Position numbers and translations under genes: made by a program. This document shows, one piece after another, positions 7,154 to 15,883 of a stretch of 64,000 nucleotides of DNA (within the stretch, counting starts at the first letter, position 1; each line of letters opens with the position of its first letter). The notes under the pieces were generated by a model. The model made no database searches. It saw only the letters and a program-made list of their open reading frames with translations, and was not told the DNA's origin. Origin of the DNA: Algoriphagus lacus (GTDB lineage: Bacteria > Bacteroidota > Bacteroidia > Cytophagales > Cyclobacteriaceae); NCBI RefSeq assembly GCF_003583985.1, contig NZ_QXML01000003.1:62001-126000 (forward strand), read 5' to 3'.

Positions 7154-8881
7154 ATGAAAAAGAACAATCCTAGAAAACCATTTTTTAACGACGAGCGAAA
7201 AGATTCCGGTTCTCCAAAGTCATCCGGCAAATCAGATTTTTCATCAAAAGGTCCTCGTTTCGAAAAAGGAGAAGGAAAATTTAATCCAAAAGGAAAGTCT
7301 TTCGGCAAGAAAGACGACAGTTTTGGCAAACCTTCCTTTGATAAAAAATCAGACTTCAGTTCTGATTCTAAGCGGTCCTTTGGTGACAAGCCAAAAGGAA
7401 AATTCTTCAAGTCTGAGGAAAAGAGCTTTGGCAAACCTGCTTTTGGAAAGCGATTTGGCTCTGGTGATTCGGAAAAAAAGTCATTCGGAGACAAGCGTTA
7501 TGACAAGGGAGAAGGGTTTCAAAAGAAATTTGAAAAAAGAGAAGATTCCGCATACCCAAAAAAATCCTTCGGTGAAAAATCCGATCGATTCAAAAAGGAT
7601 GATGCTTCAGGGAAAAAGTTCGAGCGCAGAGAAGGATCAGATTTTTCTAAGAAATCATATGGGGATAAGCCTGATCGTTTCAATAAAGAAGGCTTTTCCG
7701 AAAAGAAGTTTGAGCGAAGAGATAGCTCTGAATTTCCAAAGAAATCATTTGGTGACAAATCCGAGCGCTTTAAGAAGGATGATTTTTCCGGGAAAAAATT
7801 CGAAAAGAGAGAAGGGTCTGATTTCCAAAAAAAGACTTTTGGAGATAAATCTGACCGATTCAAAAAAGAAGATTCAGGAAGCAGAAAGTTTGGGAAAGAT
7901 TCCGAATCAAGATCTGAAAAACCATCCTTTAAAAAGGATTTCTCCGATCATAAAAAATCCAATGATTCTGGCGAAAGGCTGGTCTACAAAGGAAGAGGTC
8001 GAGATGAAAAGCCCGTTTTCGGACCTGAATCCCGCCAATTCTCTGAGGACAAGCCGGTAGAAAAAAGAGGTTTTGGTAAAAATAGACCGAATCGTCAGGA
8101 ATTGAATCCCGATAGACCGGATTATAACTTTGACGCTTTGCCAGCCAGAAAGACCAAAGGCAAGGAAGAAACCGATCTCCTTCGATTGAATAAATACATT
8201 GCAAATTCAGGTATTTGTAGCCGAAGAGAAGCAGATGATCTGATCACCCAAGGACTTATCACAGTAAATGGGCAAGTCATCACAGAGATGGGATACAAAG
8301 TCAAAAAATCGGACCGAGTGATCTACCAGGGAAAAAGGATCAATCCCGAAAAGCCCGTGTATGTGCTTTTGAATAAGCCAAAGGATTTCATTACCACTAC
8401 TGATGATCCCATGGAGCGTAAGACGGTGATGAAGTTGGTCGAGAATGCCTGTGAGGAGCGGATTTTCCCAGTTGGAAGATTGGATAGGAATACTACTGGT
8501 CTTTTGCTTTTCACCAATGACGGAGAGCTCACGGCTAAACTTTCTCATCCTTCCAATGAAGTCAAAAAGATCTATCAGGTAACCCTTGACAAGCCTTTGA
8601 CTCAACGTCATGAAGAGGAAATTCGTGAAGGGCTTACACTTGAAGATGGAGATGTTAAAGTGGATGATATGCAGGTGCTGTCAAAAGACCGAACGATCTT
8701 GGGGTTGGAAATACACATCGGAAGAAACAGAATCGTTAGAAGGCTTTTTGCCCATTTGGGTTACGAAGTGATAGCGCTGGATCGAGTTATGTATGCCGGC
8801 TTGGATAAAAAGGACCTGAAGCGGGGACATTATCGGTTCCTAACCGAACAGGAAGTGATTCGATTAAAATACTTCACTTAA
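7154..8881 (+). CDS. RluB/RsuA-family pseudouridine synthase with long repetitive N-terminus
   Basis: A 575-residue protein. The C-terminal ~235 residues form a typical large-subunit rRNA pseudouridine synthase: an S4 RNA-binding domain from about L343 (LRLNKYIANSGICSRREAD) and a catalytic domain with GRLDRNTTGLLLFTNDGEL, where D444 is the expected nucleophile. The first ~335 residues are very rich in Lys, Asp, Ser, Phe and Gly, look disordered, and include four tandem 30-residue repeats (residues 124-243). Such tails occur on Bacteroidota pseudouridine synthases, but this one is larger than the enzyme itself. It may bind RNA or ribosomal particles. A strong terminator follows. Confidence 0.88.
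   Translation: MKKNNPRKPFFNDERKDSGSPKSSGKSDFSSKGPRFEKGEGKFNPKGKSFGKKDDSFGKPSFDKKSDFSSDSKRSFGDKPKGKFFKSEEKSFGKPAFGKRFGSGDSEKKSFGDKRYDKGEGFQKKFEKREDSAYPKKSFGEKSDRFKKDDASGKKFERREGSDFSKKSYGDKPDRFNKEGFSEKKFERRDSSEFPKKSFGDKSERFKKDDFSGKKFEKREGSDFQKKTFGDKSDRFKKEDSGSRKFGKDSESRSEKPSFKKDFSDHKKSNDSGERLVYKGRGRDEKPVFGPESRQFSEDKPVEKRGFGKNRPNRQELNPDRPDYNFDALPARKTKGKEETDLLRLNKYIANSGICSRREADDLITQGLITVNGQVITEMGYKVKKSDRVIYQGKRINPEKPVYVLLNKPKDFITTTDDPMERKTVMKLVENACEERIFPVGRLDRNTTGLLLFTNDGELTAKLSHPSNEVKKIYQVTLDKPLTQRHEEEIREGLTLEDGDVKVDDMQVLSKDRTILGLEIHIGRNRIVRRLFAHLGYEVIALDRVMYAGLDKKDLKRGHYRFLTEQEVIRLKYFT
7523..7882 (+). repeat. Four tandem 90-bp in-frame coding repeats
   Basis: Four consecutive 30-codon units, each beginning KKFEKRE or KKFERR(E/D) and continuing (P/S/Q)KKSFGDKSDRFKK with small changes. 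They begin at 7523, 7613, 7703 and 7793. Copies are diverged at the DNA level and stay in frame, so they are protein repeats. Aromatic (KKF, SFG, RF) and charged residues recur at fixed spacing. Confidence 0.85.
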
Positions 8882-8887
8882 GAATTC

Positions 8888-8914
8888 AAAAAGGCTCCGA
8901 TGGAGCCTTTTTTT
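8888..8914. terminator. Bidirectional terminator between rluB-like gene and thioredoxin
   Basis: A GGCTCC/GGAGCC stem (8893-8898 with 8902-8907) with a GAT loop is flanked by an A-run on the left and a T-run on the right. It can therefore stop both the plus-strand pseudouridine synthase transcript and the minus-strand thioredoxin transcript, whose stop codon lies inside it. Confidence 0.85.
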
Positions 8915-9218
8915 ATATAAAACCTTTAAGCTGTTGGATCAAATCCCGTTTGGTAATAATTCCACCTTTGCGCCAGAGGATTTTACCCCGCTTGAAAAGA
9001 ATGTAATGGGGAATCGACCGGACTGCAAATTGCTGTGACAGCTGCGGATGTTTGTCCACATTCAACTTGAGAAGTTTGATTTTGCCCCCAAGCTCAAGAA
9101 GTGATTCTTCCAATATCGGATTCATGGTCTGACAAGGACCACACCAGTCGGCATAGAAATCCACCAATACAGCCTCTTGACTTTGCGAAATGATGTCCTT
9201 TGGGTTTTTCATTGGCAT
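8913..9218 (-). CDS. Thioredoxin-family protein
   Basis: A 101-residue cytoplasmic thioredoxin fold with the active site WCGPC near residues 25-29 and a cis-proline in RSIPHYILFK. No signal peptide is visible, which suggests general disulfide reduction in the cytosol. ATG codons at 9218 and 9212 are both possible starts; the second gives MKNPKD. It is a single-gene unit between two terminators. Whether it is the main thioredoxin of the cell or a paralogue cannot be told. Confidence 0.9.
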   Translation of the reverse strand: MPMKNPKDIISQSQEAVLVDFYADWCGPCQTMNPILEESLLELGGKIKLLKLNVDKHPQLSQQFAVRSIPHYILFKRGKILWRKGGIITKRDLIQQLKGFI

Positions 9219-9271
9219 TGGTTGAGGTTAAGTTCAAAGTTTGCTTTGGAACACTGAACTTCTTAACAAAA

Positions 9272-9304
9272 CAAAGGCTGCCTTTTAAAGAAAGACAGCC
9301 TTTG
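9272..9304 (-). terminator. Terminator of the bamA-skp operon
   Basis: CAAAGGCTG (9272-9280) pairs with CAGCCTTTG (9296-9304). On the minus strand the stem is followed by TTTTGTT. It lies just after the stop codon of the last skp gene. Confidence 0.7.
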
Positions 9305-9326
9305 GGATTTAATTAGACTATTAAAA

Positions 9327-9884
9327 TTAATTTCCGCTTGGAGCTCCTGCCGGAGGAGTTGGCATTTTCAGACCTAGCTTTGCCAAAACCAATTCTGTGA
9401 ATTTATCTTCTTCTTTGGTGTAAAGCAGGATTGGGGACTGACCGGCAGTTTCTGCGAAGATGTGAGTGTAATTGTTTTCTGCGGCAACTGCATTGATGGC
9501 ATTTACCACTTTTGACTGTACCGGTTCAAGCAATTCCTGGAGTTTACGCTGATAGGAGATCTGAGCATCTTGCTCATATTTCTGAAGGTCTCCCTGAAGT
9601 TTTTGCAACTCCGCCTCTTTCGCAGCTCTTGCCTCTTCGGTCATGGTTGGGGCTGCTTGCTGATAAGCCTGTACCTGTCTTTGGAAGTCAGCTCCTTTGG
9701 TTTGAATGTTTGTCTGAAGCTGGGTTTGATAATCCTGGATATCCGCTCCGATTTGTTCCATTTCCGGCATAAGGTCCATGATAAATTCGACACTTGTATA
9801 GCCGATTTTGATTTCCTGGGCTTGTGCTGCAAATCCTACGAATAGCATCGCTACTGCCGATAGGATAACTTTTACTTTCATCAT
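9327..9884 (-). CDS. skp: OmpH/Skp-family periplasmic chaperone (copy 2)
   Basis: Periplasmic chaperone that holds unfolded outer-membrane proteins on the way to BamA. The ATG at 9884 (or the adjacent one at 9881) gives about 185 residues with a signal peptide ending in FAAQAQ. A coiled-coil region rich in Gln, Glu and Lys follows, as in Skp tentacles, and a Pro/Gly-rich tail PTPPAGAPSGN ends it. An upstream TTG (9914) would overlap the previous gene and is not preferred. It lies 13 nt downstream of the other skp copy in the uppS-bamA operon. Confidence 0.88.
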   Translation of the reverse strand: MMKVKVILSAVAMLFVGFAAQAQEIKIGYTSVEFIMDLMPEMEQIGADIQDYQTQLQTNIQTKGADFQRQVQAYQQAAPTMTEEARAAKEAELQKLQGDLQKYEQDAQISYQRKLQELLEPVQSKVVNAINAVAAENNYTHIFAETAGQSPILLYTKEEDKFTELVLAKLGLKMPTPPAGAPSGN

Positions 9885-9897
9885 TTTGTGTTTGTAT

Positions 9898-10428
9898 TTA
9901 ATTGTTTTCTTCAATTCCTAATTCTTCCAGGACAAACTCTGAATAGTCATGTCTTGGGTCAGTGTAAATTATAGCAGAGGGACCTGCGGCCTTGTCAAAC
10001 AAAACTGCCAGGTTATTCCTTCTCGAAACCCGCTCAATAGCATCGTAAATTTTGGATTGAAGGGGTTGAAGCAGTTCTGCCTGCTTCTGGTAATACTGTC
10101 CTTCAATACCAAAAATTCTGCTGTTGAATTCCTGGGAGGCTTTTTCCTTTGCTTTGATTTCGGCCAGCCTCTGCTGGTACATTTCTTCTGTCAATAATAC
10201 TTCCTCTGCCTTGAGCTGAGTGTAAAGTTCTTTGATCTCTTGGTCCAAACTTTGTGCCTCTTTCTTCCATTCTGTGCTCAGCTTGAGTAGCTCGTCTTGG
10301 ATCACTTTATAGTCAGGATGCTTGTTCAGGATGTACTCCGAATCGATGTATCCAAACTTTTGAGCTGCCAAAGGGCCTGCCTGAAGCAGAATGAGCAGCA
10401 AAAGTACAATTTTCAGTGATTTATTCAT
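9898..10428 (-). CDS. skp: OmpH/Skp-family periplasmic chaperone (copy 1)
   Basis: A 176-residue Skp/OmpH homologue with a signal peptide (cleavage after PLAAQ). The mature protein starts KFGYIDSEYILNKHPDYK, the usual OmpH opening, and continues as a long amphipathic helical region. It follows bamA by 90 nt and precedes the second skp copy. Tandem skp genes after bamA are common in Bacteroidota, including Porphyromonas. The two copies differ strongly in sequence, so they may form different trimers or serve different clients. Confidence 0.9.
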   Translation of the reverse strand: MNKSLKIVLLLLILLQAGPLAAQKFGYIDSEYILNKHPDYKVIQDELLKLSTEWKKEAQSLDQEIKELYTQLKAEEVLLTEEMYQQRLAEIKAKEKASQEFNSRIFGIEGQYYQKQAELLQPLQSKIYDAIERVSRRNNLAVLFDKAAGPSAIIYTDPRHDYSEFVLEELGIEENN

Positions 10429-10518
10429 GTCTCTCCCTTGTTTTCAGTAGTCTAAGAAGGCCAGAAGCTCAACTTCTATTTTTGCATAAATTAACTAAAC
10501 GAACTACTGATTTCAAGA

Positions 10519-13215
10519 TTATCTGAACTGCTGCCCAATTGTAAAGTGGAATTGTGGTCCGCTTTTTTGCAATGTGCCAGGAATAGGATCAAATCCGTAA
10601 CCCCAATCTACTCCCAGAAGTCCAAATGCAGGCATGAAAATACGTGCGCCCATACCGGCTGATTTTTTCAGATCATACGGATTGAAGTCCTTGTAGGATC
10701 CCCAGTTATTACCGGCTTCAGCAAATGCAAGAAGGAAAATGGTAGCGGAAGGGTTAGGAGAAACAAGGAATCGAAGTTCCATCACGTACTTATTGTAAAC
10801 CACTCCACCATAAGGATCAGGATTAGCTGTGCCTCGAGTTGCACGTCCAGGAGTAATGGATTGGTTTTCGTAACCGCGGAGACCTATGATTTCCTGTCCT
10901 AGGGCAAAGTTGTTGAAGGTCATACCATCACCACCCATTACGAATCGCTCCAGAGGAATGATACCAATTTTGTCACCATAAGATCCAAGGAAGCCCATGT
11001 GTGCCCGGGCACTGGCTACCCACTTGGTGGACCCAAGGAGTGGGGTGTAGAATGAGGCATCAAACATCCATTTGTGGTACTCAAGCCATTGGTATTTCTC
11101 CTGGTCCGGAGATTCGGCATCGATATTTGGATTGAGTGAGGTATAGGGAGGCGTTAAATTCATCGCCAACATAATGTTTGATCCCAATCTCGGATAGATG
11201 GTATTGTCTACGTTGTTTCTGGCAATGGTTGTATTCCAAGTGATACTTTTTGAAGTTCCTGTTGGATAGCTCAGACCAAATGAGGTACCGAATTCATCGA
11301 ATTCGTAATTCTGGAATTGTAGGGAATTACTGATGCTGAAATAATCATCCGGCCAGGTAACCCGTTTGGCTAGTCCAATTGTTACACCGGTGATTTTAAA
11401 GAAGCCCAGTTCGTTTCCGAAATTTGCCTGATTATAAAAATCGACTTGTCTTTGTACCGAGTGGTTAAAAGAGAAGCTTAGGGCGTTTGGTTTTTTACCT
11501 CCAAACCATGGCTCAGTCAAGGAGAGTGAATAGTTTTGGAAAGTTTGGCCGTTAGCTTGGACTCTCAAAGACAGTTTTTGTCCGTCGCCAACCGGTAGGG
11601 GATCCCATTTACTAAAGTCCCCGATATTTTTGACTGAGAAGTTATTGAACACCAAGCCTACTGTACCTACGAACCCGTAAAATCCTCCCCATCCACCTGA
11701 AAGTTCGATTTGGTCATTAGGTCTTTCTTCCAGTTCAAATGTGATATCCACAGTTGCGGCTTCGAAGTTTGGTCTTAAGTCCGGGTTGATTTTTTCAGGG
11801 TCAAAGTATCCTAAAGTGGAAAGCTCCCGAATCGTTCTAACTAAGGCACTTCTATTGAATTTTTGTCCGGGAAGAATTCGAATCTCACGCATGACCACGT
11901 GGTCAGAAGTCCGCTCATTGCCTTTTATACTTACACTGTTCACGGTGACCTGAGGGCCTTCAAAGATCCTCATTTCCAAGTCGATGGAATCTCCCGTTAC
12001 GTTGACTTCCACAGGTTCAATGCTAAAGAACAGATAGCCATTGTCTTGGTAAAGTGAACTCACATCATCGCCCTTTTGGGGGTCATAATTTAGACGCTTA
12101 TCCAGTTTCTCCTTGTCATAGACATCCCCTTTTTGAATTCCCAGCTTTGCTAAAAGGACCGAGCTTGGGTGGATGTAGTTTCCGGTAAATGTGATGTTTC
12201 GGTAGTAGTATTTTCTTCCTTCTTCTACATCGATGTCGATGTTGATCTTATCGTCGGTAAAACTGTAAACGGAGTCATCGAGAATCTTAGCGTCTCTAAA
12301 TCCTCTGCTGTTGTAGAGGTTGATTACATTATCCTTGTCGGTTCGGTATTCTTTTGGAATGTATTTGGACCCGTTGAAAAAGTTGAGTTTGAAATTCTTG
12401 TTGATGTAGGTTATCACCTCTTCTGTTGAAGCGGTATCGGTGTGGAATACGGAGTTTTTGATGCTTGCTGGGTCTGCATCAGTGATTCTGGAATAAACAT
12501 CCTTAAACACCGAAACCCGCGCATGCTCCTTGGTTTTCTTCATTTTGCCTTTTAAGGCACCATCAGACACTTCCTCATTTCCATAGAATTGGATTTCATT
12601 GATCTTAACTTTGGAATTCGGATTGATTTCAAACCGGAGCTTTACGCTGTTTGGTAGAGTTGTGTCTCTATCCTGGAAGATTTTAACCTCGGTATTCAAA
12701 AAACCTTTATCCAGGTAATACTTTTCAATGTTTCTTTTGGCGGTATTGAGTACGTCATCTCTAACTACTCTTCCTCGGATATTGACTTTGTCCCGCAATT
12801 CTCCCTCTTGGGTTTTGCTGATTCCGGTAAACTCCACTCTTGAGAATCTAGGTCGCTCAGTGAGGTCGAGCAAGAGATAGATATCATCTCCCTCGATTTT
12901 GGTTACCAAAATCTTTACATCACCAATGATGCCCTGTCCCCAGAGTTTTTTAAGGGCATTGGAAATTGCATCACCAGGCACATCGATCCGGTCGTCCACT
13001 TTCAATCCTGAAAGTGAAATAATAGCGACTTCATCCAGGGTGGACAAGCCCACCGCTTTGATTTCTGCAATTCTGAATTTCTGGGGTTTGGAATAATTCA
13101 GTTCCAGAATGTTGACTGGTCTTGTGGATGCATAGCGGCTTTGACCCAGACGAATCTGAGCAATAGCCGAAACAGACCATATCAAACAAAACAGAATTAA
13201 TAAACTTCTTTTCAT
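10519..13215 (-). CDS. bamA: Outer-membrane protein assembly factor BamA
   Basis: Omp85-family insertase that folds beta-barrel proteins into the outer membrane. The 898 residues begin with a signal peptide ending in SAIAQ. Successive POTRA modules cover roughly residues 45-470, with repeated patterns such as VEFTGISKT and NSVSIKGNERTSD. A C-terminal barrel follows, with IGLRGYENQ as the loop-6 VRGY-type motif and a terminal FTIGQQFR carrying the final-strand aromatic signature. Somewhat longer than E. coli BamA, as is usual in this phylum. It lies between uppS and skp in one operon. Confidence 0.96.
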   Translation of the reverse strand: MKRSLLILFCLIWSVSAIAQIRLGQSRYASTRPVNILELNYSKPQKFRIAEIKAVGLSTLDEVAIISLSGLKVDDRIDVPGDAISNALKKLWGQGIIGDVKILVTKIEGDDIYLLLDLTERPRFSRVEFTGISKTQEGELRDKVNIRGRVVRDDVLNTAKRNIEKYYLDKGFLNTEVKIFQDRDTTLPNSVKLRFEINPNSKVKINEIQFYGNEEVSDGALKGKMKKTKEHARVSVFKDVYSRITDADPASIKNSVFHTDTASTEEVITYINKNFKLNFFNGSKYIPKEYRTDKDNVINLYNSRGFRDAKILDDSVYSFTDDKINIDIDVEEGRKYYYRNITFTGNYIHPSSVLLAKLGIQKGDVYDKEKLDKRLNYDPQKGDDVSSLYQDNGYLFFSIEPVEVNVTGDSIDLEMRIFEGPQVTVNSVSIKGNERTSDHVVMREIRILPGQKFNRSALVRTIRELSTLGYFDPEKINPDLRPNFEAATVDITFELEERPNDQIELSGGWGGFYGFVGTVGLVFNNFSVKNIGDFSKWDPLPVGDGQKLSLRVQANGQTFQNYSLSLTEPWFGGKKPNALSFSFNHSVQRQVDFYNQANFGNELGFFKITGVTIGLAKRVTWPDDYFSISNSLQFQNYEFDEFGTSFGLSYPTGTSKSITWNTTIARNNVDNTIYPRLGSNIMLAMNLTPPYTSLNPNIDAESPDQEKYQWLEYHKWMFDASFYTPLLGSTKWVASARAHMGFLGSYGDKIGIIPLERFVMGGDGMTFNNFALGQEIIGLRGYENQSITPGRATRGTANPDPYGGVVYNKYVMELRFLVSPNPSATIFLLAFAEAGNNWGSYKDFNPYDLKKSAGMGARIFMPAFGLLGVDWGYGFDPIPGTLQKSGPQFHFTIGQQFR

Positions 13216-13255
13216 ATGCTTATAATTTGACCTATTAGGCCATATGGAATCTCGT

Positions 13256-13313
13256 ATGACAGTCTCCCGATAGCGATCGGTCCATTTCTCATTACTGAAA
13301 TGGCGAGTGTCAT
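13256..13313. other. Predicted three-way-junction structure between uppS and bamA
   Basis: An outer stem pairs ATGACA (13256-13261) plus CTC (13264-13266) with GAG (13305-13307) plus TGTCAT (13308-13313), leaving a 2-nt bulge. Inside are two perfect hairpins: CCGAT/ATCGG (13267-13280, 4-nt loop) and CCATTTC/GAAATGG (13282-13303, 8-nt loop). Only one base separates the hairpins and one separates the second from the outer stem. It lies in the transcribed spacer of the uppS-bamA operon. It may be a regulatory RNA fold or a repeated extragenic palindrome. Confidence 0.5.
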
Positions 13314-13331
13314 GCTCGATTTCATCAATTA

Positions 13332-14069
13332 TTAAAGATTTACTTGCTCACCGGTCTTGCCGAATCTTCTTTCTCGTTTTTGATAGTCCTCCACTGCGGC
13401 ATAAAGGTGTTCTGTCCTGAAATCTGGCCAAAGAACAGGAGTGAAATACAACTCCGTGTAGGCCAGCTGCCATAGCAGAAAATTACTGATTCGATACTCT
13501 CCACTGGTGCGGATCATCAGTTCGGGGTCAGGAATGCCTGCCGTATCCAAATGATCTGCGAAAGTTTGTTGAGTAATATCCTCAGGTTTTAATTTCCCTT
13601 CGGAGATTTTTTGAGCAATGCGTTTGGTTGCTTGGGTAATTTCCCACTGTCCACTATAGCTCAGGGCCAGAATTACCGTAAGTCCAGTATTGGCAGCAGT
13701 GACCTTTCTAGCTTCCATCAGCTTTTCATAGGCTGATTTGGGAAGGCTTTCAATATCACCAATTACCTCCAGACGAATGTTGTTTTTCATCATCAGCGAG
13801 ATTTCGTCGATGATTGTTTTCACCAAAAGCTCCATGAGAGCCTTTACTTCATCCTGAGGACGAGACCAGTTTTCGGTGGAAAATGAAAAAAGAGTGAGGT
13901 ATTTCACCCCCAGATTATCTGCTCCTTCGATCGCATCTTTGACAGCTTGAATGGCATGTCTGTGACCGAAGATTCTCATGGCGCCTTTCTTTTTAGCCCA
14001 ACGGCCATTGCCGTCCATGATGATTGCAATATGTCTGGGGATTTTGGTTAGGTCTAGTTTTTCCTTCAT
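13332..14069 (-). CDS. uppS: Isoprenyl transferase (undecaprenyl diphosphate synthase)
   Basis: Cis-prenyltransferase making the C55 lipid carrier for peptidoglycan and surface glycans. The 245 residues carry IAIIMDGNGRWAKKKG near the N-terminus with catalytic D19, then LTLFSFSTENWSRP, and end with the conserved ELMIRTSGEYRISNFLLWQ and ELYFTPVLWPDF. Length is typical. It sits between porG and bamA, an order also found in Porphyromonas gingivalis, and 116 nt precede bamA. Confidence 0.97.
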   Translation of the reverse strand: MKEKLDLTKIPRHIAIIMDGNGRWAKKKGAMRIFGHRHAIQAVKDAIEGADNLGVKYLTLFSFSTENWSRPQDEVKALMELLVKTIIDEISLMMKNNIRLEVIGDIESLPKSAYEKLMEARKVTAANTGLTVILALSYSGQWEITQATKRIAQKISEGKLKPEDITQQTFADHLDTAGIPDPELMIRTSGEYRISNFLLWQLAYTELYFTPVLWPDFRTEHLYAAVEDYQKRERRFGKTGEQVNL

Positions 14070-14150
14070 TCCAATGGCTTGGCTACCTACTTTTTTGGAG
14101 GTACAAAAATGCTATTTCTTTTTCAATAATCAGCCCTAGGGCTCAATTAA

Positions 14151-14912
14151 TTAATAGGCATAGCACCGTACATTGGCAAAAGTATAGCTTACAGTTAGGC
14201 CTAGGAAGTAATACCAATCCTTGTCATTTGGGTTACCAAAATTGATTCCATAAGGAGGGATTTGGCCGGTTGAAGGATCTACTGGAGGCTGGTATCTTGG
14301 GATAGCAGGCAGCGTACTGTCGATCTTGTCCAGATAGTCGGTCGTAGTAGGTCTAAACCCAAGCTCTGCAGCCAAAGTCCATCGATCATTCAATCGGTAT
14401 TTCACCCCTCCGCCAAATGGAATTACGACAGAACCAAAATCATAATCTGAGGATGGTAAGTACGCCCAAGTATTTCCTCTGGCTAGAAAGTATGAGTACC
14501 CCAATCCAAAGAAAGCATAAGGTGAAAATCGGAATTCAGAGTCATTTCTAAGAAAATCTAGAAAATTGAATTCCATTACCGCTGAAAATTCAATAATTCC
14601 TGCTCTAAACCTTGCATCTCTTACCCTGGCTAGTTCATCTATCGGCTTGATGCTGTCAGCAGCATTTACTTGAGCCAAATTGAGACCTACCCGAAGGCTC
14701 CACACATTGTCAAAATTTCTCTTGCCAAACAACGTACCTTGGAGGCTTGCTTGCCCCGGGTCAATTTTTCGGATGATATCACCGGAATAGGCTGTTACTC
14801 CTAAGCCTCCACCCATCTCGTATTTTTGGGCATTTACTGGGATAAAAGATCCGATCCAAGCAAACAAAAAAACAAGTAAGTATCTGATAATCTTAAAATT
14901 GACCTTTTTCAA
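14151..14912 (-). CDS. porG: PorG-like outer-membrane beta-barrel protein (DUF6089)
   Basis: A 253-residue outer-membrane barrel with a signal peptide (cleavage after PVNAQ), then GGGLGVTAYSGDI and alternating aromatic strands. It has the DUF6089 pattern and the same place before uppS-bamA-skp as PorG (PG0189) of P. gingivalis, a barrel that anchors the PorK/PorN ring of the type IX secretion system. There is no in-frame ATG before the signal peptide, so the start is TTG at 14912 (M-K-K-V). Assignment rests on fold, length and synteny; a structural barrel with another role cannot be excluded. Confidence 0.8.
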   Translation of the reverse strand: MKKVNFKIIRYLLVFLFAWIGSFIPVNAQKYEMGGGLGVTAYSGDIIRKIDPGQASLQGTLFGKRNFDNVWSLRVGLNLAQVNAADSIKPIDELARVRDARFRAGIIEFSAVMEFNFLDFLRNDSEFRFSPYAFFGLGYSYFLARGNTWAYLPSSDYDFGSVVIPFGGGVKYRLNDRWTLAAELGFRPTTTDYLDKIDSTLPAIPRYQPPVDPSTGQIPPYGINFGNPNDKDWYYFLGLTVSYTFANVRCYAY

Positions 14913-15004
14913 GATGATGCAAGTTATGAAGTACCAAACGTTTAAAAAACGCCCTTTCGTATTTCTCGGGTTAATAATTGTTAAGCTATAATCAGGGTGC
15001 TTTT

Positions 15005-15880
15005 TCAGTTTCTCATGTCAAAACCCCAATTCAATTTTTGTCTTAAAGTATCAAAGAAATGATAGTGTGGCAATTTGACCAATTTTGCCGAAAACCGCTC
15101 TTTCCTGACACTCAGTTTTACATCCGATGAAATCGATGTGGACCTTGAGTCCAGTGAAATCAGAAACTTTTCGGTCCTTCCCTCAATCTCAAAACTGATC
15201 TCACTCTCGTCAGAAACAATAATGGGGCGGACGTTAAGGTTATGTGGACTTACCGGGGTGATGACAAAGTTTTTAGCACCAGGAGTAATCAAAGGACCTC
15301 CGCAACTCAGGGAATATCCCGTGGAACCTGTAGGTGTTGACACGATCAGTCCGTCTGCCCAGTAAGAATTGAGGTACTTTCCGTCGATATAGGTATGGAC
15401 CGTAATCATCGAAGAGGTGTCTCTTTTGTGAATGGTAAATTCATTCAATGCGAAATTGATCCCATTGAATAGTTTCTTGCTGCTTTGAAGTGAAATCAAA
15501 GCCCTGGATTCTATTTGGAAATTGCCTCCTGCCAAATGGTCAATGGCATCGCTGATGCTATCTGTAGCTACAGTCGCCAAAAATCCTAATCTCCCTGTAT
15601 TTAGGCCTAGAATTGGAATTTCTTTGCTGCCAATCAAGCTGACTGCGTCAAGCAAAGTGCCGTCTCCTCCTATGGAAATCAAAAAATCCACCGACTGGAG
15701 ATCATGTTGATTTTCAATTACCCAATAAGTAAGAGTGGTATTTCCCGCCAACTTCAAAGCCCGGTCCAAGGGCTCTGTTACAAGGATTTCGATTTGATGT
15801 TTGGTAAGTTCCCGAAACAGATTTTCAATATCTGAAAAGTATTCAGCCTTTAATGCAAGGCCGTGCAAGGCGATTTTCAT
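15005..15880 (-). CDS. nadK: NAD kinase
   Basis: Phosphorylates NAD to NADP. The 291 residues contain the GGDGT motif (SIGGDGTLLDAVSLIG), LGFLATV, NEFTIHKR and ADGLIVSTPTGSTGYSLS, all diagnostic of bacterial NAD kinases. The gene starts 3 nt after the stop of the CBS-domain gene, so the two are translationally close. The CBS-nadK-porG-uppS-bamA order is conserved in Bacteroidota, so the cell probably co-expresses NADP supply with envelope synthesis. Confidence 0.97.
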   Translation of the reverse strand: MKIALHGLALKAEYFSDIENLFRELTKHQIEILVTEPLDRALKLAGNTTLTYWVIENQHDLQSVDFLISIGGDGTLLDAVSLIGSKEIPILGLNTGRLGFLATVATDSISDAIDHLAGGNFQIESRALISLQSSKKLFNGINFALNEFTIHKRDTSSMITVHTYIDGKYLNSYWADGLIVSTPTGSTGYSLSCGGPLITPGAKNFVITPVSPHNLNVRPIIVSDESEISFEIEGRTEKFLISLDSRSTSISSDVKLSVRKERFSAKLVKLPHYHFFDTLRQKLNWGFDMRN

Positions 15881-15883
15881 GCC

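Noticed and set aside
7523..7882. Evenly spaced 90-bp repeats that could be read as a CRISPR-like array
   Set aside because: The units are contiguous without spacers, diverged at the DNA level and keep one reading frame inside a pseudouridine synthase; they are protein repeats.
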